64,000 nucleotides of DNA, taken from the NCBI GenBank assembly GCA_037893225.1, contig JAZGUH010000625.1, positions 1 through 64,000 of the forward strand. The letters run 5' to 3'. Shown in pieces: positions 44,642 through 55,859 of this stretch. The DNA comes from Hippasteria phrygiana (lineage: Eukaryota > Echinodermata > Asteroidea > Valvatida > Goniasteridae). The translations under genes were made by a program, and so were the position numbers. Positions within the stretch are counted from its first letter, which is position 1. Each line of letters starts with the position of its first letter. Under the pieces are notes generated by a model that had not been told where the DNA came from, did no database searches, and was given only the letters and a program-made list of their open reading frames with translations.

Positions 44642-44971
44642 GTAAACAACAATTTGGTGTCTGGTGGTGTCTGGTTCTAAGTGGAGTTGACATTAATTGC
44701 GGTACGGACCTCTTAACCAATTACATCAGTCAGAAAGACAATCTGTGATGATGCGTGTCGTCTATTGAACTCATGTCAATACTTTACATTTGAAATGTAG
44801 TTTCAGAATCTGGTATATGCGACGTGGGGTTTGCAGAACATGACCAGCTTTGTGATTTTAAACTTCCAAACTTTAGTCATTTATCGTACTGAATATATAT
44901 GTATTCTCAATCCTGTTTCATACAATATAAGCAAGTTTTAAGGGAGGTTGGCTGAATGACGATTCTATGTC

Positions 44972-45259
44972 TGATAGGCGCATTAGGCCTATACCTTGGA
45001 ATAATTTATATAAATCCCCAAAGGATTATATTTTTCTTCCAAGCTAGCTGAAATGGTAATCCGTGCCGTTATTTTAAAGGCAATGTTTTCAGGTCGAGAT
45101 ACCAGCCGCTAGCGCTTCAGATCAACGTTATCAGGGGATCTGTTTCTAGTTGATAGGAATTATCGTAGGAGCATGCTTTCAATGCCTATCTTCTCTTGTT
45201 TTTTTCCTCCTCCAGCTGCGTGAACGTGCTTTCATCTGTGTAAAGATCTGCCGTTATCT
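44972..45259. promoter_or_regulatory. Cluster of five WGATAR motifs upstream of the bHLH gene
   Basis: TGATAG 44972-44977, TTATCA 45128-45133, TGATAG 45151-45156, CTATCT 45186-45191 and TTATCT 45254-45259. At equal base frequencies about one site per 500 bp is expected on both strands together, so five in 288 bp is a marked excess. TAL1 and GATA factors act together in blood programmes of vertebrates, which makes the cluster plausible as regulatory sequence; binding is not shown. Confidence 0.4.
45191..45215 (+). other. 3' splice acceptor before the bHLH coding exon
   Basis: A pyrimidine tract (TTCTCTTGTTTTTTTCCTCC) ends in TCCAG at 45215. The exon would start at 45216, leaving an 81-nt 5' UTR before the ATG. 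This argues against the gene being a processed retrocopy. Confidence 0.6.
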
Positions 45260-45289
45260 GGTCGCGTCCTGGTTTGGACGTCTGTACGC

Positions 45290-45322
45290 ATGAGCAATGG
45301 CCTCGGTCGCCGTGACAGCTAA
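45290..45322 (+). CDS. Short uORF overlapping the bHLH start
   Basis: An ATG at 45290, seven bases before the main ATG and out of frame with it, opens a ten-codon frame ([10 protein letters not shown]) that stops at 45320-45322. It is the only ATG between the proposed exon start and the main start. Its context is poor (C at -3, A at +4), so most ribosomes would be expected to pass to the next ATG. Function, if any, would be translational damping. Confidence 0.3.
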   Translation: MSNGLGRRDS

Positions 45323-46445
45323 CCTAATGGGACTTGGTCGAGGACACGGGCTTCTTCCCAGGGCCCTCCTCGTTCCCTCACCCCAAGTGTCGATGCCCGT
45401 CAGCCCTGAAGGCATGGTGATGAGTCGCAACGGATCTCTGTTGGATCTGCACCGTTCTGCCACGAGCCAGTCCGTGCCGAGCCCGAGTCAGCGGGAGACA
45501 TTCACCTTCACGCATGCGGTCAGCCCGGACGACAGGAAGGACCTGCTCCTTGGTGTGGCCACGCAGAGTGATCAGGCTCGGCCGCCTAAGGCAGCCCTGA
45601 GCATCAAGACCCAGTCACCAAGCGCGGAGAACTGCCTCCTCTCGCCCGTGTCGCCGCACTCCGTACTGGGGAGCCCCGCCTTGGTTCCCGGGGCCGACCC
45701 TTCGAACGTTGAGCCGGCGGCCAGGATGCAGCACTCTCCGCACGTCACCTGGACTTTCCCCACCGTGGTAAACTCATCCCCGGCCTCACAGGGCTTGTCC
45801 GAGCTGCAGCAGAGCAACCCCACCTTTACCATCCACCCACGAAGCCAGAATGTCTTTTGCAACGTCCGGCAGGCCGGCTTCGCCCCGCTAATAGAGCGGG
45901 CGACCGGCGGCGGCCCGCCCAAGGTCGTCCGTCGCATGTTTACTAACAGCCGAGAGCGCTGGCGGCAGCAGAACGTCAACTCGGCGTTTTCCGAGCTACG
46001 AAAGATGCTACCGACCCACCCGATCGACAAGAAGCTGAGCAAAAACGAGATCTTGCGGCTGACCATCCGGTACATCCAGTTCCTGGCCGAGCTCCGCGAC
46101 GAGCAGGCGGCCCAGGACGGGACCGCCAGAGCCGACGGCGAGATGGACGCCGTGGAATGCTCGCCGAGCCTCCACGGACTCTGCAAGGAGGAGAGGGTCA
46201 GCAGCGTGACTCCGGCCGCGATCCCCACCGTCCACAGCAACGGTACCACCGCGTGCCGTCAGACGCTGCGCCCACGCGGCAGCCGCAGCTCCTCGGAAAG
46301 CGGCATCGGCGACACGGAGAGCCTCTGCGGGAGTGCCGGCAGTGGCTGTGACAGCCACGGCAGCGTCTACTTCAGCGACGACAACGTGGGGTCGGTCGAT
46401 TCCACTGCTTGGTTCTCCTCCCCTGGAAGCAACCAGAGTATGTAA
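45297..46445 (+). CDS. tal1: TAL1/SCL-family bHLH transcription factor
   Basis: A 382-residue nuclear DNA-binding protein expected to bind E-boxes as a heterodimer with a class I (E2A/daughterless-type) bHLH partner; in vertebrates TAL1 works with LMO2, LDB1 and GATA factors in blood and endothelial fate. The bHLH lies at about 210-267: basic region with [14 protein letters not shown] (215-228, E220 in the E-box contact position), helix 1, loop THPIDKK, and helix 2 starting LSKNEILRL. This matches TAL1/TAL2/LYL1 rather than NHLH or Twist. The N-terminal 209 residues are low in order and hold about ten Ser-Pro pairs; the tail (about 326-382) is serine-rich and contains [13 protein letters not shown]. 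The start is chosen because TGA at 45291-45293 is in frame immediately upstream and the ATG has G at -3 and +4. The whole coding region is one exon, whereas vertebrate TAL1 is split, and it is far more GC- and CpG-rich than its surroundings. As an invertebrate gene it is probably the single orthologue of the vertebrate TAL1/TAL2/LYL1 set. Confidence 0.95.
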   Translation: MASVAVTANLMGLGRGHGLLPRALLVPSPQVSMPVSPEGMVMSRNGSLLDLHRSATSQSVPSPSQRETFTFTHAVSPDDRKDLLLGVATQSDQARPPKAALSIKTQSPSAENCLLSPVSPHSVLGSPALVPGADPSNVEPAARMQHSPHVTWTFPTVVNSSPASQGLSELQQSNPTFTIHPRSQNVFCNVRQAGFAPLIERATGGGPPKVVRRMFTNSRERWRQQNVNSAFSELRKMLPTHPIDKKLSKNEILRLTIRYIQFLAELRDEQAAQDGTARADGEMDAVECSPSLHGLCKEERVSSVTPAAIPTVHSNGTTACRQTLRPRGSRSSSESGIGDTESLCGSAGSGCDSHGSVYFSDDNVGSVDSTAWFSSPGSNQSM

Positions 46446-48413
46446 GAAGAGAATCCCGTCCTTTTATTATAAAGCAACATCCATCGAGATGCAAACAATG
46501 GTTTCCTTTTTACTCTTGAAATGTTATTGCATGGTGTCCTGCAGATCTGATGTATAAACTAGAGTTGTGCCTGTAACTTAAAATGGTTTTTCCCTGTAAT
46601 ACACTCCCAAATTTGCCGCTTTTAAATACACCACATTCAAGCTGAGTATCTTATGGTTTAACACCATACTACTTTAATAGAGCATTTAAGAATTAGACAC
46701 AAAACGGCGGAAAGATTGAAATTGAGATTGAAATTCTATATCGAAACAGCAGTGTCTATTCCTTGTCACTGAATTGTTCTCTATAAGAGCTTCAATGAAC
46801 CAAAATGGGATAGTTCTGTTTTACTGTTGTGTCTATTTCTGGCTGTTTAACACCAAGGTAATAACTTGCCATGTACCCAGCGCGCGCAAAGTACCCAGCA
46901 AAAAACTTAAATTGTTAATGGCATTACATCAAGATTCTTGACGTGGGGGGTATTAGTAGACTGTCATAAAAAAGGACATGACGTTATAACAATTTGCCAT
47001 TTCGCGTGGTCATCTAACTAAGTAATTAAGTTGTTTTTAATGTTAGGCACCGTTTATTTAGTCTAGCCTAGACTATAAATAGGTGGGAACTCATTCAATC
47101 AAATTTCCTACAGGTGTAAAACGGTAAATTACCTTCCGTGCCCATGTGACAGTGTGTAGAGGCTGATATATTTCAGTGCAAGTAGTTGGTTGTTTGGCAA
47201 AGTTTGCTTTGCCTAGTCTGATCAACAAATCCTGACTTACACGTGCTGCAGCGGCCTGACATTTTAATCCGAAACTGAAATAGATTTGGCGTTTGGGGGC
47301 AAACACATTCCAGTCAGCTGATGACGTCATTCGACCTAAGCACAAATTGGATCTAAATAAAAAAATAACTCGTGACATGTTTCGATGATTAGTGATAATA
47401 ATAATACATGATTGGTTGTTTTCTGCTGAATCAAATTCAAGCTAATCAGTGTCGATAATTGCCGAACCTTCTGTGGGTTTTTACCAAACGGAAACGTGGC
47501 CTTATCGAGCAAAGCTTGTTTTTTTTTAATTAATGAAGTGAAGTGTCTCGTAAGTTTGCAAGATGAATAATTGAAGTCGTATCTGCAGCAGACTGATGTA
47601 TAATTACGCAGTTTAATGTTTAAAGATTTTTGAAATGTTACCGTCCAGTTTTTTGGAGAAAGTGATACCTGTTGTTGGCGTATTTTAGTAAAGCAATTCA
47701 GATGTGGATTGTTCGAAAACAATGGTAATTTGGTGGTATGAATTTTGGATTCCTCGTTCATGTAATTAACTGTAAAACTAATTTATGATACCATGCGGGG
47801 ACTCCTGTACGTAAACTTGATGTTAATCTTTCTCCAATGTTGAAGGATACAAAGTTCTCGATTATGGATTCATAATTAGGATATGCGTCACAATATGCCA
47901 TATTTTTAGAGAAAAGGGGATGGTGTGACGACGCCGTTTTAGGGGTACAATTAGCTTTGAATTCACGGTTACTTAAGAAAGTTGGAATGTTGCTTCAGTT
48001 ACAAAAACCACATTTTGGCATTTTCTATTTCTAATTGAAGTTCTTCGATTATCTAAATTGGACTGTGCTGCGCATCGGCAGCGCATCCACTTCAGGAAAA
48101 ATATCGATAAACATGGCTTCATTTCGTCACGCACAAGTCAATGGGGAAACTGGTAGGCCTGACCGATCAGCAATTTTAAGTTTTTCACGCAATTTGCCCA
48201 AAATAATCATAAAAGATAAATATCTGTTAACATAATAGTCAGAATTTTTAAAGTAAACAATGGCATTTTCCACAGTTTGAGAGAAAAAAATATTTTACTG
48301 ACAGGCCCATATATCACTTTACACATGAATAAAAGTTTTGTTTATCTAAACCTGCTTTCAGTTCTGCGCAGGCGCATTGTAATAAGTTCCAATTTGGCTT
48401 AGTATAGGGTCCT
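46446..48413. other. 3' flank of the bHLH gene, probable 3' UTR then intergenic
   Basis: Composition drops to AT-rich directly after the stop. Candidate poly(A) signals on the plus strand are AATAAA at 47356-47361 and at 48328-48333 (the second followed by a T/GT-rich stretch). Neither can be preferred from sequence alone. Minus-strand open frames 47091-47378 and 47336-47761 show no motif. Confidence 0.4.
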
Positions 48414-48509
48414 GTCCGATTCGGGTATTTTTTGGCTACGGCTTTAAGTTTTGCCACTGATGTTTTATGGTGAGTAGCCGTAGCCTTACACTGAACACCC
48501 GTTTCGGAT
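48414..48509. mobile_element. Small foldback element
   Basis: GTCCGATTCGGGTATT and GGCTACGGCT at the left pair with AGCCGTAGCC and AACACCCGTTTCGGAT at the right, about 30 bases between the inner arms. No flanking duplication identified. Confidence 0.6.
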
Positions 48510-50819
48510 ATGGCCTAATATGAAATTTCTACTGTTTGTGCCATCCAAAATGGCGTCGTTACAGCGCCCTCATTCGCTCAAAAGTATGGCGTATTAGAAA
48601 AATCTTTTGCTGGGAGCAAAATAAGAGGAGGAAGAGATGGAGTTTTTATGAGGAGTCATGCATTGGGTGGATTAAGGAATAAAGAAGGATTGTACAAGGT
48701 CTTTTCAGTGAGTGGGTGAGGTATAATGCTTAGAACGCCTATAGTAACAGCTGGAAAAGACGTCAGTTTATCGAGTCCGATATGTCTAAAAGCAATCCCT
48801 TAAAGCCCACGCGTCTGTCTCAGGATTTCTAATTGGGCGAAAATTGAAGTACCTATGACTACATGGCTTGACGGGAGGGTCAGTAATAACTAATGTGGGA
48901 TTTAATATTTTCCGCCTATACCTCCGTGTGGCTTTTACATTAAATATTCCTACCAACACCCTGTATCGTAATGCGCGGCATATGTAAATGTAATAATCTC
49001 CCGTGTCCCTGGGGAGTTGCATGTACTATCAGGTTTGACTTGAAGACCATCTGTGATCCCATGTCACCTCTTCTGAAGTAAGAGGTCCACAGTGATAGAT
49101 ACAGGCTGGTGAAATCGAACTGCATTTCTCGAATTTGTTATTAATTGTTCCTCACACTTTACAAGTGTACCAGCTAACCATGCAGACCTGCTGCCTGCGT
49201 TTGTGGCTGGTGCGCGCGCGGCAATGATACATTACACACCTTAAGAGTCACCGACCTACCTAGTACCTGTAGACAGCCCTTGGGTTTTTTGGGCGCGAGT
49301 TCGTGAATTTCTGGAACAAATCTGTGTGAGCGGAGGACCGCACGTGACCCCACCTCGCCCTGAAGTCAACTACATCTGTGAATGTCCGCTACAGAATTAA
49401 CTGTGTCATTGCGATTGACCGGGGAGGTCGAACCAAACCAATCCGGATCGGGAAAAAAACTGTGTTTTGGCAAAACGGAACAGACACATTTTTCCGAAAG
49501 TGATTAGGTTGGATTAGCCCAGGCGAGGGAGGGGCGCGCGCTGTTCTCTCTCTCTCCGGGAACCTGTTGAGTACAGTGGCACGTGCCCGGTGGATCCATT
49601 ACATTTCTACAAACATCCCCCATCTCCATCCTTACCTCTGTAGGTGCCGTGAACCCTAGCATTCAGGCCTTTACATAAAATGGTAGAGGAAAGTCTTGAC
49701 ACAGGAAGCCAGACTTGGGAAAACATAGGTCGCTACTGTACAACTGTAGATGTTCCGTCCGACCTGGGGTCACGCTTGCGTCCAAAACAAATTATGCGCG
49801 AGAGCTAAGTTAGGCCTACTTCTCGCGCATAAAATCGAACAACTAAAACACAAAAAGAGGGCATCTTGTGTGTAAAATCTGACAATTTTTGGAGAGTGTA
49901 GGAGATTTGGTAAATATTCTGATTATGGATACTAAGTGGTATGGGGAGTTTCTCCACTCCTCGCTGCAAGGTGACGCACATTTCCTTGATCTCGGAGCCA
50001 CATCTATTTCCAGAGTGGTGGCGAAAATAGTAGCTGCCGTCTCACGCACCATAAATTCCCACTCTGCAAAACCCTTTTAGACGGGCGCTAATTACTTGGG
50101 CGCAAAAATAAGTTTGTTGCGAGGGAGCATAATTTGAACGTGCACGCGTGAAGCGAGTGTCGATAAAATAGCATAACACTCTGAACAAAAAGAAACTGTC
50201 CGGTTCCATGCGTTCGGGGTAACTCAAAATTATGTGATAGAGAGATTTTGGCAGAATAAAATCAGCAAACTTCCTCATTGTATTTGAATACTATTTAATT
50301 GAAATACAGATTTTAGTTATTTTTTGCGTGTGGAATCGTACACAATTTTAGAGTAAAAGTATCAGGCCGGCGGGGCACTTTCTATTTTTGAAGCAGTCAA
50401 CGTTGTCCTTAAATTCCTAGCCTTACCTTACCATGGTTAAAACAGGTCTACGAAATGTTTGCAGTTCACAGCATTAACTGTGCAATGGATAGGCCCTAGT
50501 TGATTCAGTTCATAATGAAAAATATCAGAGTGCATTTGTGCACAGCCACAATCATGGGTAGGGCCTACACCTTTTTTTGGCGTCCATGAACAGCATTTTG
50601 AAAAACAATTATATAAACATTATTTGAGATTACACACGAATCGGCCATCCAGCTTTATGCCAACTTGGAATAAAAAGTGCTCTAAGTGTGGCAAATCCTA
50701 ATTTTTCAAAGAGCTATTCAGCATTGCTCTGTCGTTCATAATGGTGTCTTTGTAACAAAAAGTGTATACCCATGATTGTGCGTGCACATTTACGTATCCC
50801 GCCTACCTGACAAAAGCAT
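48510..50819. other. Unassigned sequence with a CpG-rich patch
   Basis: The stretch 49190-49610 has scattered CpG-rich bits (GTGCGCGCGCGGCAATG, GGGGCGCGCGCTG) and a CT run. No open frame with splice sites or motifs was recognised, so gene content is unsupported. Confidence 0.4.
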
Positions 50820-50911
50820 TAATTGGTTTCTGCGGCTCAAGTTTTGGCTGGTAACCAGTTGCAACTAAGTAAATTGTGTGTGCTTTTATAGCGGCTCCAC
50901 GGAATTAACCG
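50820..50911. mobile_element. Half copy of the AGCTGCTAAGCAC foldback family
   Basis: TTTTGGCTGGTAACCAGTTG, ACTAAGTAAATTGTG and GCGGCTCCACGGAATTAACC correspond to the right arm of 60682-60901. Confidence 0.5.
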
Positions 50912-51050
50912 CCGGGTTATAATATTTTAGTTTGTCACGTAGGTTGATTAACGAAACCGTCCAGAAATGTTAATTTTAATCGGGCATTAAAATTGTGCGA
51001 GATTTATACTAGAGTGTGAAGATCGCCGAGATTGTTTGATGATGAAGACG

Positions 51051-51158
51051 CACTACAAAACTGTGGTATTAAATTAACACCATGTGGAATATACCGGTAT
51101 ATTGGACGAATGGTTCAAAGTAGATAACACACAGTGTTAATTTAACACCACAGTGTGA
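51051..51158. mobile_element. Palindromic AACACCA micro-element
   Basis: CTGTGGTATTAAATTAACAC at the left pairs with GTGTTAATTTAACACCACAG at the right. Its centre has CGAATGGTTCAAAGTAGAT, shared with the next copy at 51380-51493. Confidence 0.7.
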
Positions 51159-51379
51159 CTTTTTCACCTTTTTAATACTTGTGTTTCTTTGTCAATCAGG
51201 AATAAATGATATTGCCTTGAGTAAGGTACTTGTTCAGAAATACCCTGCTCACAAATATCCATGGATTATACTTTGTGTATATTTGAAAAGCATTTATTTT
51301 CCTGTGTTTTTTTCCTGAAACCCATGTTTCATCATCGATGATCCTGCTGATACTCTCCGTCGGTAATTCACATTGCAGA
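51159..51379. other. Spacer between two micro-elements
   Basis: Nothing recognised. Confidence 0.4.
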
Positions 51380-51493
51380 CACTGTGGGACCGTGTTAGAT
51401 TAACACTAATCGGTACCGGTATCTGTTGGAAACGAATGGTTCAATGTAGATGCCGCATGGTGTTATTTTTAACACCATGGTTTCTACAGTGTA
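51380..51493. mobile_element. Palindromic AACACCA micro-element
   Basis: CACTGTGGGACCGTGTTAGA on the left and ATTTTTAACACCATGGTTTC then TACAGTGTA on the right form worn inverted arms. The centre CGAATGGTTCAATGTAGAT is nearly the same as at 51105-51125. Confidence 0.65.
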
Positions 51494-52998
51494 AGGAGTG
51501 TTTGAAACACACCAGGGGTCGTCATTTTTGTATCCATGTGGTTTTAATACTCGTACATTGGATAATACACCGCATTAACACCCTAAAAGTTATGTTACCA
51601 TTGTTATATACATTTTCATTTATAACGTTGTGATACTTTGATGCTTAATTTCAGTTCAGTTGTGTGCATAAACATCACTCTATTAAGCAGAGTTTTCTTT
51701 TAAGTTATTTTATTTTCGAGTTTATGTTAACTATGCAAAGAATTTGTAGAGTAAATTATATATCAGAAGTATTTTATAAGACAGTGTTCTATATTTTTTG
51801 GCATGGCGGATGATATCGGTGATAGAACAAAACTATCCTGAAAGCAAGTTACCAAGTGGAAGGATAGACTCCTCTAGACCGGCAATAATTTCTGAGAAAT
51901 CCTTTCTTTAATCAAAGCATCTTTTCGAGAGTATGCATCCCAACACAAAGCACACAAATATTTATATTTTAAGGTCTACAATAAATACATTTTTACTACT
52001 CAGATTGATTCAAGGTTAAGCCTGGATTGGTTTCCCAAACAGTCTCGTACTTGCCGCCTTCGGTTTTATAGGATAACATTTGATTTCCCATCTTTCTCTT
52101 CCTTTTTTATGTAATTGGCCAGGCCGAAATTATTTCCACTTGGACCAAAACTGAGCTATTGCCATCCTCATTGCTTGAAAGTGAATGAGATTTCAAGATC
52201 ATGTGTGTTTATAATTCTCAGAATTGAGAGCGGATGTGGAGCGTATCCGGTTTGAAGAATTTTTTTCTTTCTGTGTTGCATCTTCGTATGCAAGCAGATG
52301 TTTTTGTGCTGGGCTGTGCTATATTGATTTTACTAGTTGGTATATTATGGATTTATAAGTAGAGAGGAAAAATATTTTTATTGTTTTTAATTTCTTTTCT
52401 GTTTTGGGCTGGTCCCTTTTTCAATAGAGTTGTTTTGTTTTTCATTGTTATCTGAGATTTAGAAATTATAGATATGTAAAATGTTGTCATTAGTTCACAG
52501 TAGTGGTTACAACAAGTGTAGCGGTGAGCCTTTTTAGAACGGTTAATTTGGTTATGTGGCAGACACACGCAGTACACATTAGTGTACTGCCACGAAATCA
52601 TGGGAATATGTCAGCTCGGTTTTCCATTAGGTTTGAACGACATTTTGTTCTGTACAATTCTTGACGTGGCTAGGCAGTAGTGCACATGCTCGGAGTTGCG
52701 AGACCAAAGGAAATGTATGCTGCTGCCAACCTTTGTATTTTTGCTCCATCCATATTTTTTTTAGATTAAAAATATTTGACGTCATACAACCGAGCACTTT
52801 GTAACCTTCAACGCCCTCCGTTGGCCGGAATGAAAAAAAGAGAGTGAGGTTTTAGTAGTATTTCCTTGCTGTAGCAATCATCAGGTTCTATTTAAAAAAA
52901 ATTTCAACACAGTCAGCGAAAGCTCTGTATGAACTTGTTTAAACACCAATAACGCGATTCTTGGTGGACGGTCAATAGAGGGCGTAAACAATTCCAAC
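51494..52998. other. Unassigned intergenic sequence
   Basis: AT-rich. Nothing recognised apart from ACGCCCTCCGTTGG and AGAGGGCG-type strings at 52808 and 52977. Confidence 0.45.
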
Positions 52999-53010
52999 AT
53001 GGCGTCGCAG
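52999..53010 (+). CDS. Candidate tiny first coding exon
   Basis: CCAACATGGCGTCGCAG/GTACAA combines a strong start context (A at -3, G at +4) with a donor-like CAG/GTACAA after four codons (M A S Q). No downstream exon was found in the window. Short first exons of this kind exist in animal genes, but the string can also arise by chance. Confidence 0.15.
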
Positions 53011-53781
53011 GTACAAACTTTCTCATGATGTAGCACTTTTAGGCTTGGAGTTTGCCTCTTCGCAATATATTTTTGTACATACTTCCTAAATACAGATCAA
53101 ACTCCGATTTTCCATTTTTGTAATATATTTTGATATTATGCTGTTTAGTATTTCGTCCATTTTACATTCCTATTCAAATAGTACGTTATGATATCTAGTC
53201 CGCCCGCTTTCACATTGCCTGTACATAGTAGATGCCATCCATTACGCCTGCTGTACATTCCATAATTGTAATGAATAATGTTAGAGACGTAATTTCTATT
53301 AAAATTCCATGATACGCGAAGTATACGATGAACAATGTAAGCCCTTCTGTGCGTCTCTTTCCATTTGTGTTTTGTCCTGTCTGTGACTATGGAGCAATCA
53401 AGATAATAATGCCCACTCGTCCAACACTTCTAAGAAGTTTCCGTTTCACTCAGAACAAAACATACAAATATTTTTGAAGGCCTCTTTGGCCACAGGGGGA
53501 ACGGTATAATGTTCCAAAAGTCTTGCACCTTTTTACGTTCCGAAGGGAAAAATGAAAAACCCCTTGAATGTCTGTTCACCGTTCTGAAATATTCCGCAAT
53601 ATTTGTATGGCAGAATGGTGAGCCAACCGGGAACATCCCAACTCACAATATGGCCTCAAAAGACAGATTGTGACCTGCCAAAGTATGCCCACCATCCATG
53701 CATACTATACCAGGCCCTCCAACCCCACTATTTTGTTGAAGCATAAAAATTATTTTCGAAAGGTATCATTCAGAACTATAA
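53011..53781. other. Unassigned intergenic sequence
   Basis: Nothing recognised. Confidence 0.45.
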
Positions 53782-53984
53782 GGGGGGGGGGGGGGGGGGG
53801 GGGAATTCATGAGCTGCTAAATTTGATGAGAACACAAAGGTTTTTAGTAGCAAAACTGATCATTCGAAAACCAGTCCAAATGTTATGTCAGTCATGGAAA
53901 TTGCTTGTGACTTGTTCCCAAGGAATTTTGCTAAGCACGCGAAATTGCGTAGTTTATTTCACGCTGCTCCATGAAATTGGCCCC
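53782..53984. mobile_element. Degenerate foldback copy starting with a 22-G run
   Basis: The G run 53782-53803 is followed by AATTCATGAGCTGCTAA, and the segment ends TGCTCCATGAAATTGGCCCC. These are the tips of the family at 34904 and 60682. The middle has TTTGCTAAGCACGCGAAATT from the right arm. The 205-codon frame over it is an artefact of low stop density. Confidence 0.55.
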
Positions 53985-55859
53985 TTGGGTTTTTGGGGGG
54001 AGACAGTGAAAATTGGCAGCTTTTTTTTCTTCAAAAAAATTACTAGAAATCAAAACCAAAAATGTCACTCAAGTAGTTTCGGCTTAATATCATTGGCTTC
54101 TATAAATAAAACGGGCTTCTTTTGTGGGATGTACACCATAAGACTCTACACCTGTAAGCTGGACGTCGTGACAGGGGTATCGCTAGACCATTTTGAATGG
54201 AGTGTTATCAGAATTTCGCCAACAGTGTGTGAGAAAAAAAATATGTACCCCCCCCCCCCAAAAAATAATTTTAAAAGCGGGTGTTAAGGGCGCCATTACA
54301 TATAATAGTATTTGAATACTTACACACCGTGCACTTTTGCCGACAGCGACAAGAATTGGCTGACAAAAATCAACTCCTTTACAGATACACGTGGTCGTGC
54401 ACGTTTAAAGCTAAAAGTGTTTCAGTCGATCAAAGTGTGTGGTCAGTGACTACTCTTGAAAATCTTAAATTTAACAGCAAGACAGTTGTTAATGCAGTGT
54501 GATGTTTTCTTCATTTGCAAGCTAAATTGAAAGCTCGAGATGGCACCATCTAGGCAAAGTCACCGCGCACTTAAAAATGTTGGATGCAAAACGGATCTTA
54601 GCGAATGGGTTCTAGTTTTTCTGCGATACCCCCCAGCCCACAAGATCTCGAAACATGCCATGCTGGTATGCTATTTTTTGCAATCCTTACTTTTTCCAAA
54701 AATATCTTAAAGACAAAACGCCTTTTATTTAACTTATTTTCAGGGTATATTTCTTCTTGACTGTGCAAAATATGGCAGGGGGGTGAAAATGAACAGAAAA
54801 GGCACTCTTTAGGGGCAATTAGGGTCAAGTGGGAATAAGAATGGGGAGTGAGCAGAAAGGAAACTGCTTCTTAGCTGACGTGTGTATGTCAAAGCATTAA
54901 CTGGGTATAACTTGCCCCATAGACCTGGTGGCAGACTCAAATAGCATGTTTCAGCACCTACGAAACCCGATTGCGAACATGTAAAGGGTGGGGCCCAAAC
55001 CCGTTGGACTGATCCACTCCCCGTCCACGTGCCGCAGCCAGCCACCTGTTCCCGGTATCCAACAATCAGATCCCCGATGGGGGACCGGGGTGACGAGACT
55101 TTTGGCAGGTCAGGTGCGCGCCTTAAAAAGGCTTCCTGGATCAGTAGAGTTGGATTTTCAGAGCCAGAAGCTTTGAATTTGGGAGCCGTCGTTGATGTTG
55201 ACATACTCGGCTTATATTGATGGTCATAAGTATGGGAAAAAATGACCTGTGAGCGGTTTCCATGTCCTGGCTGTGGGGTAGCTGCTAACTCAGCGCATGG
55301 AGAGAATTCGGTCAGGCACGTACGCTGGATTTTCAATGGGGGTAGGGTGGTGGGGTCATTTTTTTTTATTTCAATAATCTTTGCACTGAAGGTCCAAACA
55401 GAACCCTTAACAACAGCCAACAGATTTTCGATTATCACATTAAAAACAATCGAAAAGTGGACCTTTCGGGGACGGTGAGGGGTGGGCGTACACACATCCA
55501 GCCGAGTTAGAGCATGTCAACTTGAAATGCTTTGGAGTAATAGAGAATTTATTTGACCTTTCCGGCGATGCAACCAATAATATTACAGTGTATTTCGAAC
55601 TTGTATGTAGCATGTGCAAATTCACGAAAAGACATACCCTCGAAATGGCGGCGGCCTCAACGTTAGAAAGTAGTGTTCGTCTTTTGTGAAAGAAGGAGTG
55701 AGTTTGGGCAAGAACTACAATTAATTATTGTTGGACGTATAGTCGACCACATGGTACCAGCCTGCAGGGCATGGGTTTCACGTGAGATGTTATTAGTCGT
55801 TTTAAAAGCAGGTTTTCCAGTTTGCTTTTACATGTCTATTTTTTTTCTAAACCTAGGGT
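53985..55859. other. Unassigned sequence with a 12-C run
   Basis: C run at 54248-54259. The minus-strand open frame 54809-55495 (228 codons) is the longest unexplained frame in the window but has no recognisable domain. ATGGCGGCGGCC at 55645 looks like a start codon context, but the frame closes after 14 codons and no good donor follows. Confidence 0.4.

Noticed and set aside
45572..46358. Long minus-strand open frames inside the bHLH gene
   Set aside because: Antisense shadows of a GC-rich coding sequence; the plus-strand frame has the bHLH motif.
48548..48600. ATGGCGTCGTTACAG start-like string
   Set aside because: The frame ends after about 14 codons, no donor consensus was seen, and the context overlaps ATGGCG strings common in repeats here.
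53670..54287. 205-codon open frame on the plus strand
   Set aside because: It reads through a 22-G run and a degenerate foldback element; the peptide is low complexity in parts and has no family similarity that I can see.
54809..55495. 228-codon open frame on the minus strand
   Set aside because: The longest unexplained frame, but no recognisable domain, no splice or promoter context, and a frame of this length can occur by chance in 64 kb read in six frames.
55645..55689. ATGGCGGCGGCC start-like string
   Set aside because: The frame closes after 14 codons and the only GT nearby (AAAG/TAGT, AAA/GTAGTG) is a weak donor.
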